DNA of 64,000 nucleotides, taken from assembly GCA_023014335.1 (NCBI GenBank), contig JAECYW010000002.1, positions 4,371,881 through 4,435,880 on the forward strand. The letters run 5' to 3'. Of this stretch, positions 50,571 through 61,389 are shown piece by piece. The position numbers and the translations under genes are program-made. Each line of letters starts with the position of its first letter. Positions within the stretch are counted from its first letter, which is position 1. Source of the DNA: Galerina marginata (lineage: Eukaryota > Basidiomycota > Agaricomycetes > Agaricales > Galerinaceae). The notes under the pieces are model-generated. The model had not been told where the DNA came from. It saw only the letters and a list, made by a program, of their open reading frames with translations, and ran no database searches.

Positions 50571-51121
50571 ATGGACAGCCGTATTGTCGTCCGGCCTCTG
50601 GCTACTTCCTACCTTCTCCCTTCACGCGGCTCCACGCTTGACGCACCCCAACCGAGCACTCAGATGAGCCGACCACGACAAATCGAATTTTTCGCTTGGG
50701 TCCTGAACGACGCAACTCGACTCGAAGGCTACAACCGTCAAAGCCTTGCGGATGCACTCATTGTCGCGATGAATACAGAGGCCGTGCAGACTGCACTTCG
50801 AAGTGCACTTGGAGGAATGGAAGGAGTACATCTGGTGGCAACAAGGTACGCCTGACTATATGACTTACTTTTCTCCCTCGGCCTATCTCATTTGCTCCCA
50901 TTTTTAGGGCTGTCGCGTCGCCCTCCGACACATGCTCGGAACCACATTTCACTATTCGCGTATTTGAAGGGTCGGACGGGCACGGATACCTCGGCGGTAT
51001 CCATATGTACCCCGCTCAGTTGTCCACCTCCCCGAGTTTCAAGCCGCATTTGCGAAGGAAGGCGAAAAAGTGGAGCAAACGTAAATTCAACATGAGCTTT
51101 TTTTCGATTACGGTGTTGTAG
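50571..51121 (+). CDS. Small two-exon hypothetical protein, 162 aa
   Basis: Exon 50571-50845, intron 50846-50907 (GTACGC...TTTTTAG), exon 50908-51121, TAG stop. The protein has a helical N-terminal part (RQIEFFAWVLNDATRLEGYN, SLADALIVAMNTEAVQTALR) and then PHFTIRVFEGSDGHGYLGGI, HMYPAQLSTSPSF and a basic tail (RRKAKKWSKRKF). No family recognised. Its first 104 bases belong to the palindrome arm; the rest lies outside the part visible in both arms. Confidence 0.5.
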
Positions 51122-51929
51122 GAGTTGGTTTGAAGTCTTACTGTAGGTTTGCCTCTTTTTTTTGCGTTCAAATCTATGTCTTACGGTTCTCTATATTCAG
51201 GTATACATATGTATCTATAATGTTCTTGATCCAATTACCGTCGTTTGACCAGCGGTAAATCTCATCTTGTCCTCGTCGAGTATTGCTACTACTACTGTAA
51301 GTTTTCCTCCCTTCTTTGGTCAACGTATGGCTTATGGTTCATTCAGCCCATGTAATGATTGTTTGTATATACTAACATTTAATCTATCCAACTACCGTCA
51401 AGCAGGACCGATCTGCGGCCTGATTTCAAGAAGAATTTTATGGCGATTACTCAACGTCAACTACACGCATTGGTCTCGGTCCTCGTGATGCTCCGAGGAC
51501 TGTCAAGCAGGACTTCTCTTCGCACTGGTCCTACAGATAGCTCTGAGGACTGTCGCACGAGCTCGTCTCGTTCTCTCCTGGCCACGGCCCTCAACGCTCC
51601 ACGACGAAGACGGTCCTACAGATAGCTCTGAAGACTGTCGGCCCTCAACCCTCCGCGACGAAGACGGTCCTACAGACGGCTCTGAGGACTGTCGCATTAA
51701 TTTTATCTCTCCTACTAACTACGAACTTCTCCATCTGCTGCTGCGTTTTCACCACTCCCTACCCTCTTACCGTGAGTCACTTTCCGCCCTTATTTCATTT
51801 GAAAAGTTGTGCTTACTTTTTCTCTTCTAGTCCCTTCTGACGTCTTACTTTCCGTTATGCGCTTATCTTCATCGTAAATCCCGATGTATTCAGGGTAAGT
51901 ATCGACTTAGGCAAATACAAAGCTCGAAC
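51122..51929. repeat. Non-coding stretch with tandem repeat of about 54 bp
   Basis: Between 51527 and 51695 a unit containing GGTCCTACAGATAGCTCTGA, GACTGTCG and CGACGAAGAC is repeated about three times with some divergence. The rest (51122-51480 and 51720-51929) shows no coding signal. Confidence 0.6.
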
Positions 51930-54900
51930 TCATTTCCTTAACATAGAATGGACTCCGATGTTGAGCCATTGCAGATTCTCGCCGTCGCCCTTCTTCAGCT
52001 TCAGGTTTTTCACGTTCTTGTGATTGGCCAAATAGTGCTTGTCGAAGAGGCTCTTGGATTTTCCTTTCGGCGGGTTTCGCCCGGTATTCCCATGTCCGGA
52101 CTTCCGCAGCCGAAGAGTGGGTTTGCTACCTTTATTGGAGAACAATTTCCTGTCGGTTCTCCTTTGCTTGTCGATGAAATCCATTTCCTTTTCGGCACTC
52201 CTTCGCCAATTGAGGGATCTGACATAGAGGACCTCCATGCCGCTATGTCGCTTTCGTCAGAGCTCATACCTTCGGGGCCGAGTTGCGTAACCAGTGTTTC
52301 CAACCATTCCCATATCGCTATGTCGGTTGCCCCTTCATCCCTTTTTCTCTCGATCGTGCGCTTGATTGTTTCAACCCTACGGTCACGTCGCTACAACGGC
52401 CTTCAGACACTCCATAGGACATGAAGAATCGAAAACCTTACGTGGATGCGCCTCATGTTCGCTCGTTTCATCTTTTCCGTGACCTCCTTCGATTCTATCA
52501 TCCTCTTTTCAACCTCATTCAAGCTCTCAACCTCGCCAGATTCCAGGAGTTTTGGTTGAGCATTCCTCCAGGTTGTCCGGGCGCGTTCTATTTGATCCTG
52601 GATTATCTCCATCAAATAATCATCGGAACGGTCTGGGAGATCGTCCCAGGCTGTTGCTTTCCTCTTTCCTTCTAACACGGCATCAAGGAGGATTTCCATC
52701 ACTCTCGTATTCCAGGCCGATGAGATCTTGTCTCTCATCGATTCGGAGGTCATCTTTATCAGGCCCATTTTGTTCTTCTCGATCAAAGTGCCGGACATGT
52801 GTGGATTCAGGTGGTTCGTGGACGGCGTACTCCTCCACGGATTCAATTCCAAACATCCCTTTCATGACTGTTCCAACCAAGCGCTATATATCGGTCAGGG
52901 TCAATGGAGGTTTCAATGGCCGAGGGGAACACGAACGCAGTAGCTGGCTCTTTCCCACTTTTCATCCATTTTCTTTTCCTCTTCTACGGGGTTTACCTTG
53001 GATCGTCGGCCTCTAATGGTATCGGATTTGCGGCCACCGCGTTTGGTTTGTCCTTTAAGGACTTCTCGCAATAATTTTTTCAGTGCTCCCAACGTTAGCG
53101 GTGCCTCGTCGTCATTGTCGGATTCGCCGTCGTTGGATTCGCCGTCGTCGGTCTCGTTGGATTTTCCTTCTGGTTCACTCATGTCAACGTCTTCGTCGAC
53201 TGCTTCCTGCAATATTTTATCTAGCAGGCGCCATTGAAATTTCAATACGACGTACCGATGCCTCAAGGACCGGTCGCTCCTGAGCGTACTGCTTTGATTT
53301 TTTGCTCTTGATAGAAGCCCAGCTTAGGCCCTGCGTTCGGCGGCGCTGAAGTTTTGGGCGTTTGTCTTATACCTCGTCTTCAGATGGTTCGCAATCGTCC
53401 ACGCCTTCAGGACGGCTTTCTCCTGAATCGGGTGGTTGTCAGTTCTGATCTCGAGGCGGAGGTTTAGTCGACGCTGATTTGTTGGAGGGCGGCCCCTCAT
53501 CACTCTGTGCACGACATGAGGCAATGCAGAAGACAAAACATGAACACATACCACTTCGCGCTCTTTCCCTTTGTTGGCCTGTCCATTGGTCCCCATGGAT
53601 GATGATGCCTTATTTTTTTCCTACAAAAAGATAAGAAGACGACGGTAGCGGAAATTTGAGCATGGGCGAACCTTTTCGGAATTCATTCGGTTTTGCCTTT
53701 GGATGGCGGCAGCTATCTCCTCATCCTTTTTGGCCTAAGTGAGTTGTCAGTTTTTGCCAGTCCTCACAGCCACTATGACTGACCTGGAGCTCTTTCAATC
53801 TATCAGTCAATAAATTTTCTGTCTGACGCTTCGTGCGCCGGGTCTCTTCAATTTCTTGCTCCAATTCTACGCGTCTCCTTTCTTGGTCTGCGTTCTGCAA
53901 GAAGTTTGAATGGGCTCGGTAACGATCACAGTTGGAAATCACGCGTACCTTCGCGTTCGCTTCTTCGAGCTCTTGAGCAATGCGCTCTTTCGCCTCTTCG
54001 ACCTGTCGAACAATGAGGGCCTTCAACCTTTCGACCTCTTGTGCACCACGCAAGTCTCTCCTTGCAAACGGATTTATCAACAAGACCCATCCAGAACGAT
54101 CAACATTGGCCCACCTGCTGTTCCCTCGTCGATACCTGCTGCTCCTGCTGCTCCACTTCCATCTTTGCCTCCGATTCGCGTTTCAACCTCTCTGCTTCCG
54201 CATGCAAGCTCTTTGCCTTTGCCTCCAAATCCTTCTCCCTCACCCCGTAGTCATGTTCCAACTTCTGCATGCGCTGTTCATGCTCTCGCTGAACGGTGTT
54301 GAGCATTGACTCGGCTTCCGCCCTGAATGTTGCCAGTAAACCTTTCTGAAAGGTTCCTGTCGGATCGAAGTGGTTATTCAGCTCCGTCTTATATTTCGAA
54401 TTCATCTTCACCAGAGTCGCATTGGTCTGGCGAACTCTGTGTGTGGGATAAATCGGCACAGGTTCTAGCTCTTTGAATACCTTTGGACGCTTTGGAGTCT
54501 ATAGGTGTTCGACGTCAGCCAGACAGGTTGTTAGGTCCTTTACAGCGGCTTACCGGCGTAACCAAGGCATTGGTTTGATTCAGTGGAGAATCCGGATCTG
54601 GTAAAAACAACAAAGGCCTATCGTGCTCGACGCGCTTACCGAGAACGGACGACTCTTCCCAAGGATTGGAGCCGAGTACCATGTTCATGTCCATGTTGAT
54701 ATCAGGGTGGTGTTGCGTTATGGGTCCCAGGCGGGGAAGCCCGCTGCTGAAGGCATCTGAGAACGTACTCGGCCCAGGGCGAGCGCGCGGATCGAGTCTG
54801 GTGGGCCCAAGAAGGAGGATACGCCAAAATGAGAAGTTGTTGGCACTTGGGAATGGATTGGGTGCCTGGGGCCATTCCTGCCAGAGGAAAGGGCAAAGGC

Positions 54901-55242
54901 AGCTGGGTTGGTGGGGAGTTTACTATGAAGGGGTCGAGGTGTCGTTTGGGCACTCATGGGGCCGTTTTCAGACTTATCATCAGGGTCAAGACACACGCTT
55001 TCTGCCCGAGAGGCGTTCGAGTTGTGGTCGTCAGCGTCAAGATACACGCTTCCTGCCCGAGATGCGTTCGAGTTATGGTCTTCAGCGTCAAGATACACGC
55101 TTCCTGCCCGAGAAACGTTCAAGTTATGGTCGTCGTCTTGGTCGTCCATTGGGTCTTCCTGACGGTCAGCTTCCTGGCGTTCGTACATAGTGGTCTGTCG
55201 CAAGAGGAATTTGGAATGCCTCGCGCCCCTTCTCGAAACCAA
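51930..55242 (-). pseudogene. Second coiled-coil family gene, degenerate
   Basis: Same family as the arm coiled-coil gene, read on the minus strand: a disordered N-terminal region (55242-54718) with repeats of SRAGSVYLDAEDHNS, then DPDSPLNQTNALV, TPKRPKVFKE, a coiled coil (54459-53721), an acidic block (EDVDMSEPEGKSNETDDGES), DRSDDYLMEIIQDQIERART, RNAQPKLLESGEVESLNEVE, EGMSSDESD and LNWRRSAEKEMDFIDKQRR. It has Asp and Lys codons where the arm gene has stops. A two-base frame change near 52240 between SSDESD and the WRR segment breaks it. Sequence is strongly diverged from the arm gene, so it is an independent copy. Confidence 0.6.
54985..55140 (-). repeat. 51-bp coding minisatellite, three units
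   Basis: Three tandem copies of a 51-bp unit, each coding a 17-residue repeat (SRAGSVYLDAEDHNSNA), in the N-terminal exon of the second coiled-coil gene. Confidence 0.85.
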
Positions 55243-57098
55243 ATCAAAGTCCTCAGGCGGTTCTGTGACGTGACTTTTCTTTCCGTCACGATATTGGAAT
55301 GCCTCGCGCCCACTTCGTCGCCCAAACTAGCCTTACATCCGACAAAGACCTTCATGTCTTCGCCACTCATTTTTTCCGATGCCAAATCGTTTATTAGGGA
55401 GCTTGTGCCCACTTGATCGCCCACCTCCATCGCCCACTCCCCCGACGCTCTGCCACTCATTCGTCAAGTCAATATGGGCAACGCTCGTCTTTATATTGCT
55501 CAAAGTCCAAGTGTAAGTCTTACACTCATCAGTTTCTCTTCAAGTCCCACTGATTCCGCCATCCAGACAAAGAACATCAATCTTCGAGGACGCTTATACC
55601 CTGCTCGGTTGCGCCCATCCGTCATGCATCCCCTTGATTTGATTTTCGTCTCAATTCCAGTGTTTGGTTTTGTTTGTCAGAAACCTCGGTGGATCCGTTT
55701 TCAGTTTCTCTATCTTCCTCCATCACCTTCGAGCGCTTAGCGTGGCCCTCCGCCGTGCTGGTGCTCTACTATCTTACTATCGACTGCGCTTGAGTGCACC
55801 TACGGGTCGCATACGGTGCTTACGTCGTAATATCTCCTCTGGCCTAAGTGAACTAGCCTACAGCTTGGAGCACCTCACTGGTTGCATCGGTTGTTCAGAG
55901 CGGTTCATCGAAGCTTGGAGGACTTCTTCTTCCAATAATCTATCCCTCATTTCCGGATCCTCGACATGTCCGCGCTCTCTCTTCGTGTTTTCACTATACC
56001 CCGACTCAAGAGCTTCCCCCTGTCCTTCTCGACACTTTAAACTACTTCCTACCCTGAGATAGGGATTCAAAGTAGACTATAACGCTGCGAGGTGTATGGC
56101 AGTCAGTAAGCCTATCGAATCGGCTGTGGAACAGACGTCTCATGTTTTTTTCTTCATCCAGGTTCTACCGAACTCAACATTTTTTGAATAATGGACGAAC
56201 GCTGGAGGCAGGGGCTAAGTCGGTTTGCACAGGTGGTAAGTATTATTAGGCCGAACTTCTCCATTTGAAGAGATTCCTCATGTGTCTCGGTTTAGATGAT
56301 CTCAGGCATGTCACCGCTATTTCGGGCGAAGTCAGACGGAGAGTCGGATGTTTATCTGGTTTGTGGCAGTTTTTCATATCTCGTGTCGACCGCCATTCTC
56401 ACTTTAGAGCTAGGATTTGAATTTCAGTTCCGATGGTTCTTCCATTTTCCTCATCTTTGACTTCGGGTACTTGTCAGTAATTTTTGCTTTCTCTTTTGAA
56501 GGTGATAGTCATGTCTAACTATACCTAGGTATCATATCAACTCAGAGTTATTGACGAAAACAACTCCTCGACTGTGGCAGAATGCACCAAGAAGTCGTCA
56601 AGACCGGCATTAACATCAGAAGCCTGTCTGCGTGGACATGAAGTGAAATGAAAATTGGCGTCGATGACGACACTGTTGCCGTGGAAATGTCGACGGAACT
56701 ATCTGTGTTGCTACTTATGGTGTTTCTGAGGTCAAGCTTAGTGTTAAGTTGGATAAATTTGCTCGTGGTATGTAGGTTCATTCCCTCTAGACAACCCTCT
56801 CACATAACCATAACCAGCTCCTCTATAAACACGGGTATAGCCTCTTCTGCCTCTTCTTGACACTGCATCTTCACTTTCTGACAAGCAAATACGATGAAAG
56901 ACACATTCGGATTTTCTGGAGGGAAGCCCATCATTTTTGGGATCATGCAGTGAGTGTCGCCTGCTTCAGCAAGAGGAAGGCACTCTGATTCGTCAGTTGG
57001 TATAGGCCAGAGTCGCTGTTCCCAACAACCTCAACTCGCACGTTGCCCATCTCGACGTTCCTCCGTGATTTGTTTTGTTGTTATTCACCACCCTTTCT
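55243..57098. other. Region without an assignable gene
   Basis: Short frames occur at 55474-56060 (plus) but none shows a recognised domain. A possible spliced frame starts at ATG 56191 (DERWRQGLSRFAQV), with donor GTAAGT at about 56236, then MISGMSPLFRAKSD and, after further introns, VSYQLRVIDENNSSTVAE to a TGA near 56650. It is weak and may be a gene relic. Confidence 0.3.
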
Positions 57099-57458
57099 CC
57101 AGATCAAGTCGGTCTTTTTTCCTGGTTCCCAGCCGAGAAAGCTTGGTTGGTCTCAGGCCTCAATGTTGGATTTTGGAATCCTGAATGTGAAACTTGGTTT
57201 ATTGGTCAGCTTAAGGAGACCAGGGTCGCAACTTGTCAACCACTTTCGAGATTCCAATGGCGAAATAGAATCAGATTTACTACAGTTGCCCCCCAGCTTG
57301 TATGCCAAATGAACCATGCCGTTGTTGATTTCCTCAAGTTCTTCCCATCTGCTTCTCCTTCAAAATTGATTGCTAATCCACTTGCTCCATGTTCATTATT
57401 TTATGCCAACGCCATTGCTAGACTACTCCCAGTGAGTCTAGATGGGATGAAGATGTAA
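57099..57458 (+). pseudogene. YRYG gene 3' end fragment
   Basis: After a TTTCTCCAG acceptor the frame gives FSWFPAEKAWLVSGLNVGFW, NPECETWF, then QLVCQMNHAVVDFLKFF and SKLIANPLAP before the stop. This matches the C-terminal part of the YRYG protein (SWFPRANVWASTGYN...FQMNKAAEEYLLS). Upstream exons are missing. It is convergent with the larger copy at 61370-58369. Confidence 0.65.
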
Positions 57459-58368
57459 TACTTAGTAGCAAGCACTGATAAACTCAGGGTTGATCAAAGA
57501 GCCCCAGTAAATTGATTGACCAATGAACAGAGATAAAATAAATAAAATAGGGAAATCAACAAACTCTGAAATGTGGTAGGCCCAATGGAAAGGGTCTTGG
57601 GCCAACCCCTGTATGCAAACAGGTATAGCAAGCCAACAAATAGGTCTGACACCAATAAACCCATAAATGTAAAGCAGCAATGACTCATGAGCGGGCATGA
57701 AGCAATGAAGTTGTGAGTATGTAATGAGTGTAGCAGGCTGTTGAAATTAGCAGAGAGCAGTGAATTCTGAAATATAAGTGGGCATGGTGAGCCAACCAAA
57801 GATCTAAGAGCAACAAGCCCTCTAATGTTTGGCTGGTATGGCAGACCAACCAGCAGGGTCAAAATAATAGACTGGGTGTAGCAGACCAGTGGGCAGGTCT
57901 GAGACCAATATGGTCATCCTAAATATTAATGTAAGACAGGTGTGGCAGCCAACTAATCCCAGAGTCTGTAGCAGGTGTGGCAAGGCAACAAATAGGTTTG
58001 TGATTAAGAATCCCTGTAATGTACAACAAGAGTGGCAGACCAGCTGTCACCAGCAACCTGAATCCTAAATCCTGAATGAAAAATCTCTATTTTAAGTGAA
58101 AAGGATCTTGGAAAGTTTCCTTACACAGTGAATTTCATTCCAAATATAAAGTTCCTTTCCAGAATGCACCCACTCAATGCCCACTCATCACCCACCAATC
58201 GCGCATTTTGGGGACACTCAGGAATAGCAAGAAGGAAGGTTTACATATTACAAGAAATATAATATATACAGAGTGACTAGATTAAAACCTTCATAAGATA
58301 TCTAAGTTGCTGGGAGTAGCGTTGGCGGTAAAATAATGTACACGGGGGAGGCGCAAGAGGCCAGCAGA
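57459..58368. repeat. Decayed tandem repeat between convergent YRYG 3' ends
   Basis: Variants of GGTATGGCAGACCAACCA followed by a GGTCTGA-like segment appear at about 57600, 57785, 57833, 57872, 57940, 57975 and 58030 with irregular spacing (35-185 bp). The two minus-strand frames across 57462-57862 are shadows. Confidence 0.5.
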
Positions 58369-61300
58369 TCATGCAATCAATTTCGAAGAAAAGTGGATGG
58401 GGAGTACTGGAGGAAATCGACGATGGCATGGTTCATTTGACGTACAAGCTGGGGGGCAGCTCCAGTGAATTTGATTTTTTTTTCGCCATTTGAGTCTCGC
58501 AAGTGGTTGACGAGATGCGCTCGTGGCCTGCTTAAGCCGACGAGGTAAACCAAGATTCACATTCAGGATTCCAATGTCCTACATTGAGGCCTGAGACAAG
58601 CCAGGCTTGCTCGGCTGGGAACCAGGAGTAGTAACGACTTGATCTAAAGAAAAGGTGGTGAATAACAACAAAAAAGAAAAACCTGAAAATCACACTTCTT
58701 GTTCCAGTAGCTTGCTCATAGGTTCCAACGAGGAAGTCTCTAACCTCCAGGGATAAGCTGTCATCCACATAGATCTCGTTGCCAAACTCGCCACAGAGAA
58801 AAACATCTTGATTGCCCTGAAGCGCATCCTGAGAAGGGCCAGCAAGGATAGCAGAGATAGGGATGACTTCTCTAGCGAGACGTGCAATGACACCACCACT
58901 GGAGAGGGCACGACGGGCATTGCAGCGACTATCAAAATATCTGTCCCTGACATCAGCATAATGCGCATAGTCTGCCGCATCATACTTGTAGTCAGCTGGA
59001 CGCTTTCCAAGTGGGCTTCTCCAAGAAGAAATTCTCGGACAAGGAGGTCTCGATGCCAATCGCTGAAGATGTGCGGAATTCTATCCCATGGACCACAAGG
59101 TATTCAGCCACCTCATACGGATCAGGGCCAAATCCCCGACGTACACATTCAAGGGCAATCTGTGGTGATACCGCAAGAATCCAAGGAGGGCACTTCTTGG
59201 GTTCAAGCCTGCGAGGATGAAGCAGGCAGTGAACCTTTGGTCAAGGCGAACTACCTGGAGGCGAAAATGAGAGCTGAGAGTTTTACCAATCGACTCAAAA
59301 TTTGCTGGATTAATATCCCAATAGTGAGGAGGGATTTCGTGAAATGGGGTCTTGGCAGTGCTCAGCAAGTTAAGGAAGTCTTGGATGCTTTGCCTGTTTC
59401 GCCGAGACCCTGAATCCAGGTGCTGGCCACCCACGGCACGGCACGCTGTCGTCCAATTCTTGATGACCACCGGTATCACTTTGCCCGTGTAGTCCGTGCT
59501 ATCGTAGGAGTACCCATAGCGGTAATACACTAAGTCCTCTATAAATTCATCCTCTGGCGGACGCTCCTCGAGTTCGACGATGGGAAGGCGATTCAGGATA
59601 TCTTGCTTTGAAAGTTCAAACAATTCATCAGATTCCATCTCGACGTCCTCCTTATGACTCTGCCTCACTATTACCGGCGTCTCGTCGTCTGAGTCTAAGT
59701 CTTCATCCCCAGTGTCCATCTCCTCGTCCAGCATCTCAGCGTCTGGGGCACTGTCCCCAGTATCCATCTTGTCGTCGTCGTCTTCCACTACAGGAAGTCG
59801 TCCACGCCCAACTGGCGAAGACAGCAATTGCAGCAGATTAGGCTGAGGGGGGGAGGAGAGTTGACGAGGTATCTGGCGAGGAGGGGACAGCTCACGAGGA
59901 AGTGAAGGGTCGGGAGGAGGAGACCTGCGAGGAGAAGGCTGGCAAATGGGCGACAACTGGCGAGGAGGAGGCGACGGCTGGCGAGGAGGAGAAGGCTGGC
60001 GAGGGGGAGAAGACTGGCGAGGGGGAGAAGGCTGGCAGGGAGAAGGCTGGCAAGGAAGCGAGGGCTGAAGAAGAGGTGGTGGCTCGCGAGGAGGCTGACG
60101 AAGGGACGAATGGTTGTGAGCGGGCGAAGGCCGACGACCAGGCGACAGCTTGCGAGGCAGGCGAAGGCTGACGAAGAGGCGATGGCTCGCGAGCAGGCGA
60201 AGGTCGACAACAAGGTGATGGCTTCCGACGACGCGACGAGCAAGGTCCGAAAATATCTGAATTGTCGTCAGAGTCGGACTGTGACTCAATGGTTCCTCAA
60301 AGTCAGAACATAAGTCAAACTCGTCTTCGAATGAGTTATACTTGATTTCTCTTGACGAGATCTTACCAGACAAGCCCAATCTTATTGCGAAGGATTGCTT
60401 GTCTTATGCGGAAAGCGCTCCGTGCCTATTCGACCCACTATAGGCCCTGGGACCTTTCTCGACGGGGTTTCCTTCTTCAGATTCTGAGTTTGGCGTGCTT
60501 ACGACTCCGCTGCGCTCTGGATCGTTTCTGTCGCCTCGATTTTCTTGGCTTCAGCAGCCCCGCCTAGCAAAGAAAGCCTCCATGGTTTCACCCGGCTTCT
60601 GGCCACTATGAGGTTCAACTGGTGGGAATCCTGGTGGTATTACCGGTGGTGGAGGCACGGAGGCAGTGGTGCACGTGGATCTCTAACAGTTGGATCGGTT
60701 TGAAGTGGGAAGCCCAGGTGCCAGCAACATTGGCGAAGGGTTGGTCCCCCAAGTAAAAGTATAGAGGAAGTTCAGTTTGATCAATGTAAGGAATCAAATT
60801 GCGCCATCGGCATTGAGGGAATCAATGATGGCTCCATACGAGCGACGGTATGATCGAATACTCCAACCACGGACTCTTCGAGTTCTGCTGCCCACGCGGG
60901 ATGAGGGCTTCGACCTTGGAAGCTTCGAGCAAGTCGGCGACGGTTTGAGGGGCCCAAGAATTTCCACAAGCCTGAAGTAGGCCGATCAAAAAGAGGGTGT
61001 AGGCCATGTACAGGACAAATCCAGCAATTGAGTCCTTGGCCACAGCCAAGGCAGCCTCCTCAGTTTTCTGCGTGTTCAAAGTAACGTACGCACTAGGCTT
61101 CTTTGGGGGGTCCACAAGCATTTAATCTCAGGATGCTGCTCCTTGAAAAGTGTCAGGAGGAGCATCGGCCGTGGAGTATAACGTTCGCTCGAATACTTTC
61201 CACTCCTTCCCGGTGTCGTGCGGGAGGTGCCATCCGACGCTACCTTCACGAGCCTGTGAGAATCAAGTTTGCGAATCGCGACATAAGGGGACCAATGTAA

Positions 61301-61370
61301 GGGCGATTTGGGAACGAAAGGGATGGTACGGATATCTGTCGTCAGCCCAATAGTGAAAGCACATGTTGAC
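58369..61370 (-). pseudogene. YRYG multicopy hypothetical gene, third copy
   Basis: Traceable on the minus strand from about 61370 (CFHYWADDRYPYHPFRSQIA, EGSVGW, EWKVFERTLYSTADAPPDTF) through AAVAKDSI-type sequence at 61121-60822, a Pro/Ser/Arg-rich linker, FIEDLVYYRYGYSYDSTDYT, NLLSTAKTPFHEIPPHYWDI, GGVIARLAREVIPISAILAG and, after an intron (58690-58630), SWFPAEQAWLVSGLNVGHWN. Frames change at least near 61280, 61120, 59090 and 58545, so it is dead. Its 5' end is cut by the second KDZ element at 61390. Confidence 0.65.
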
Positions 61371-61389
61371 AGGACGAGGATCCTGGGCA

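Larger units (their letters stand above)
38574..50674. repeat. Right arm of giant inverted repeat
   Basis: Reverse complement of 1-12101. The mirror coordinates of any left-arm feature are 50675 minus its position. At 38574 the high-identity arm ends; at 50674 it ends only because the window does on the left side. Confidence 0.95.

Noticed and set aside
51948..52424. Plus-strand frame of 158 codons
   Set aside because: It is antisense to the C-terminal exon of the second coiled-coil gene, whose motifs are conserved.
57462..57862. Two minus-strand frames with hydrophobic segments
   Set aside because: They lie in the decayed tandem repeat and follow its units.
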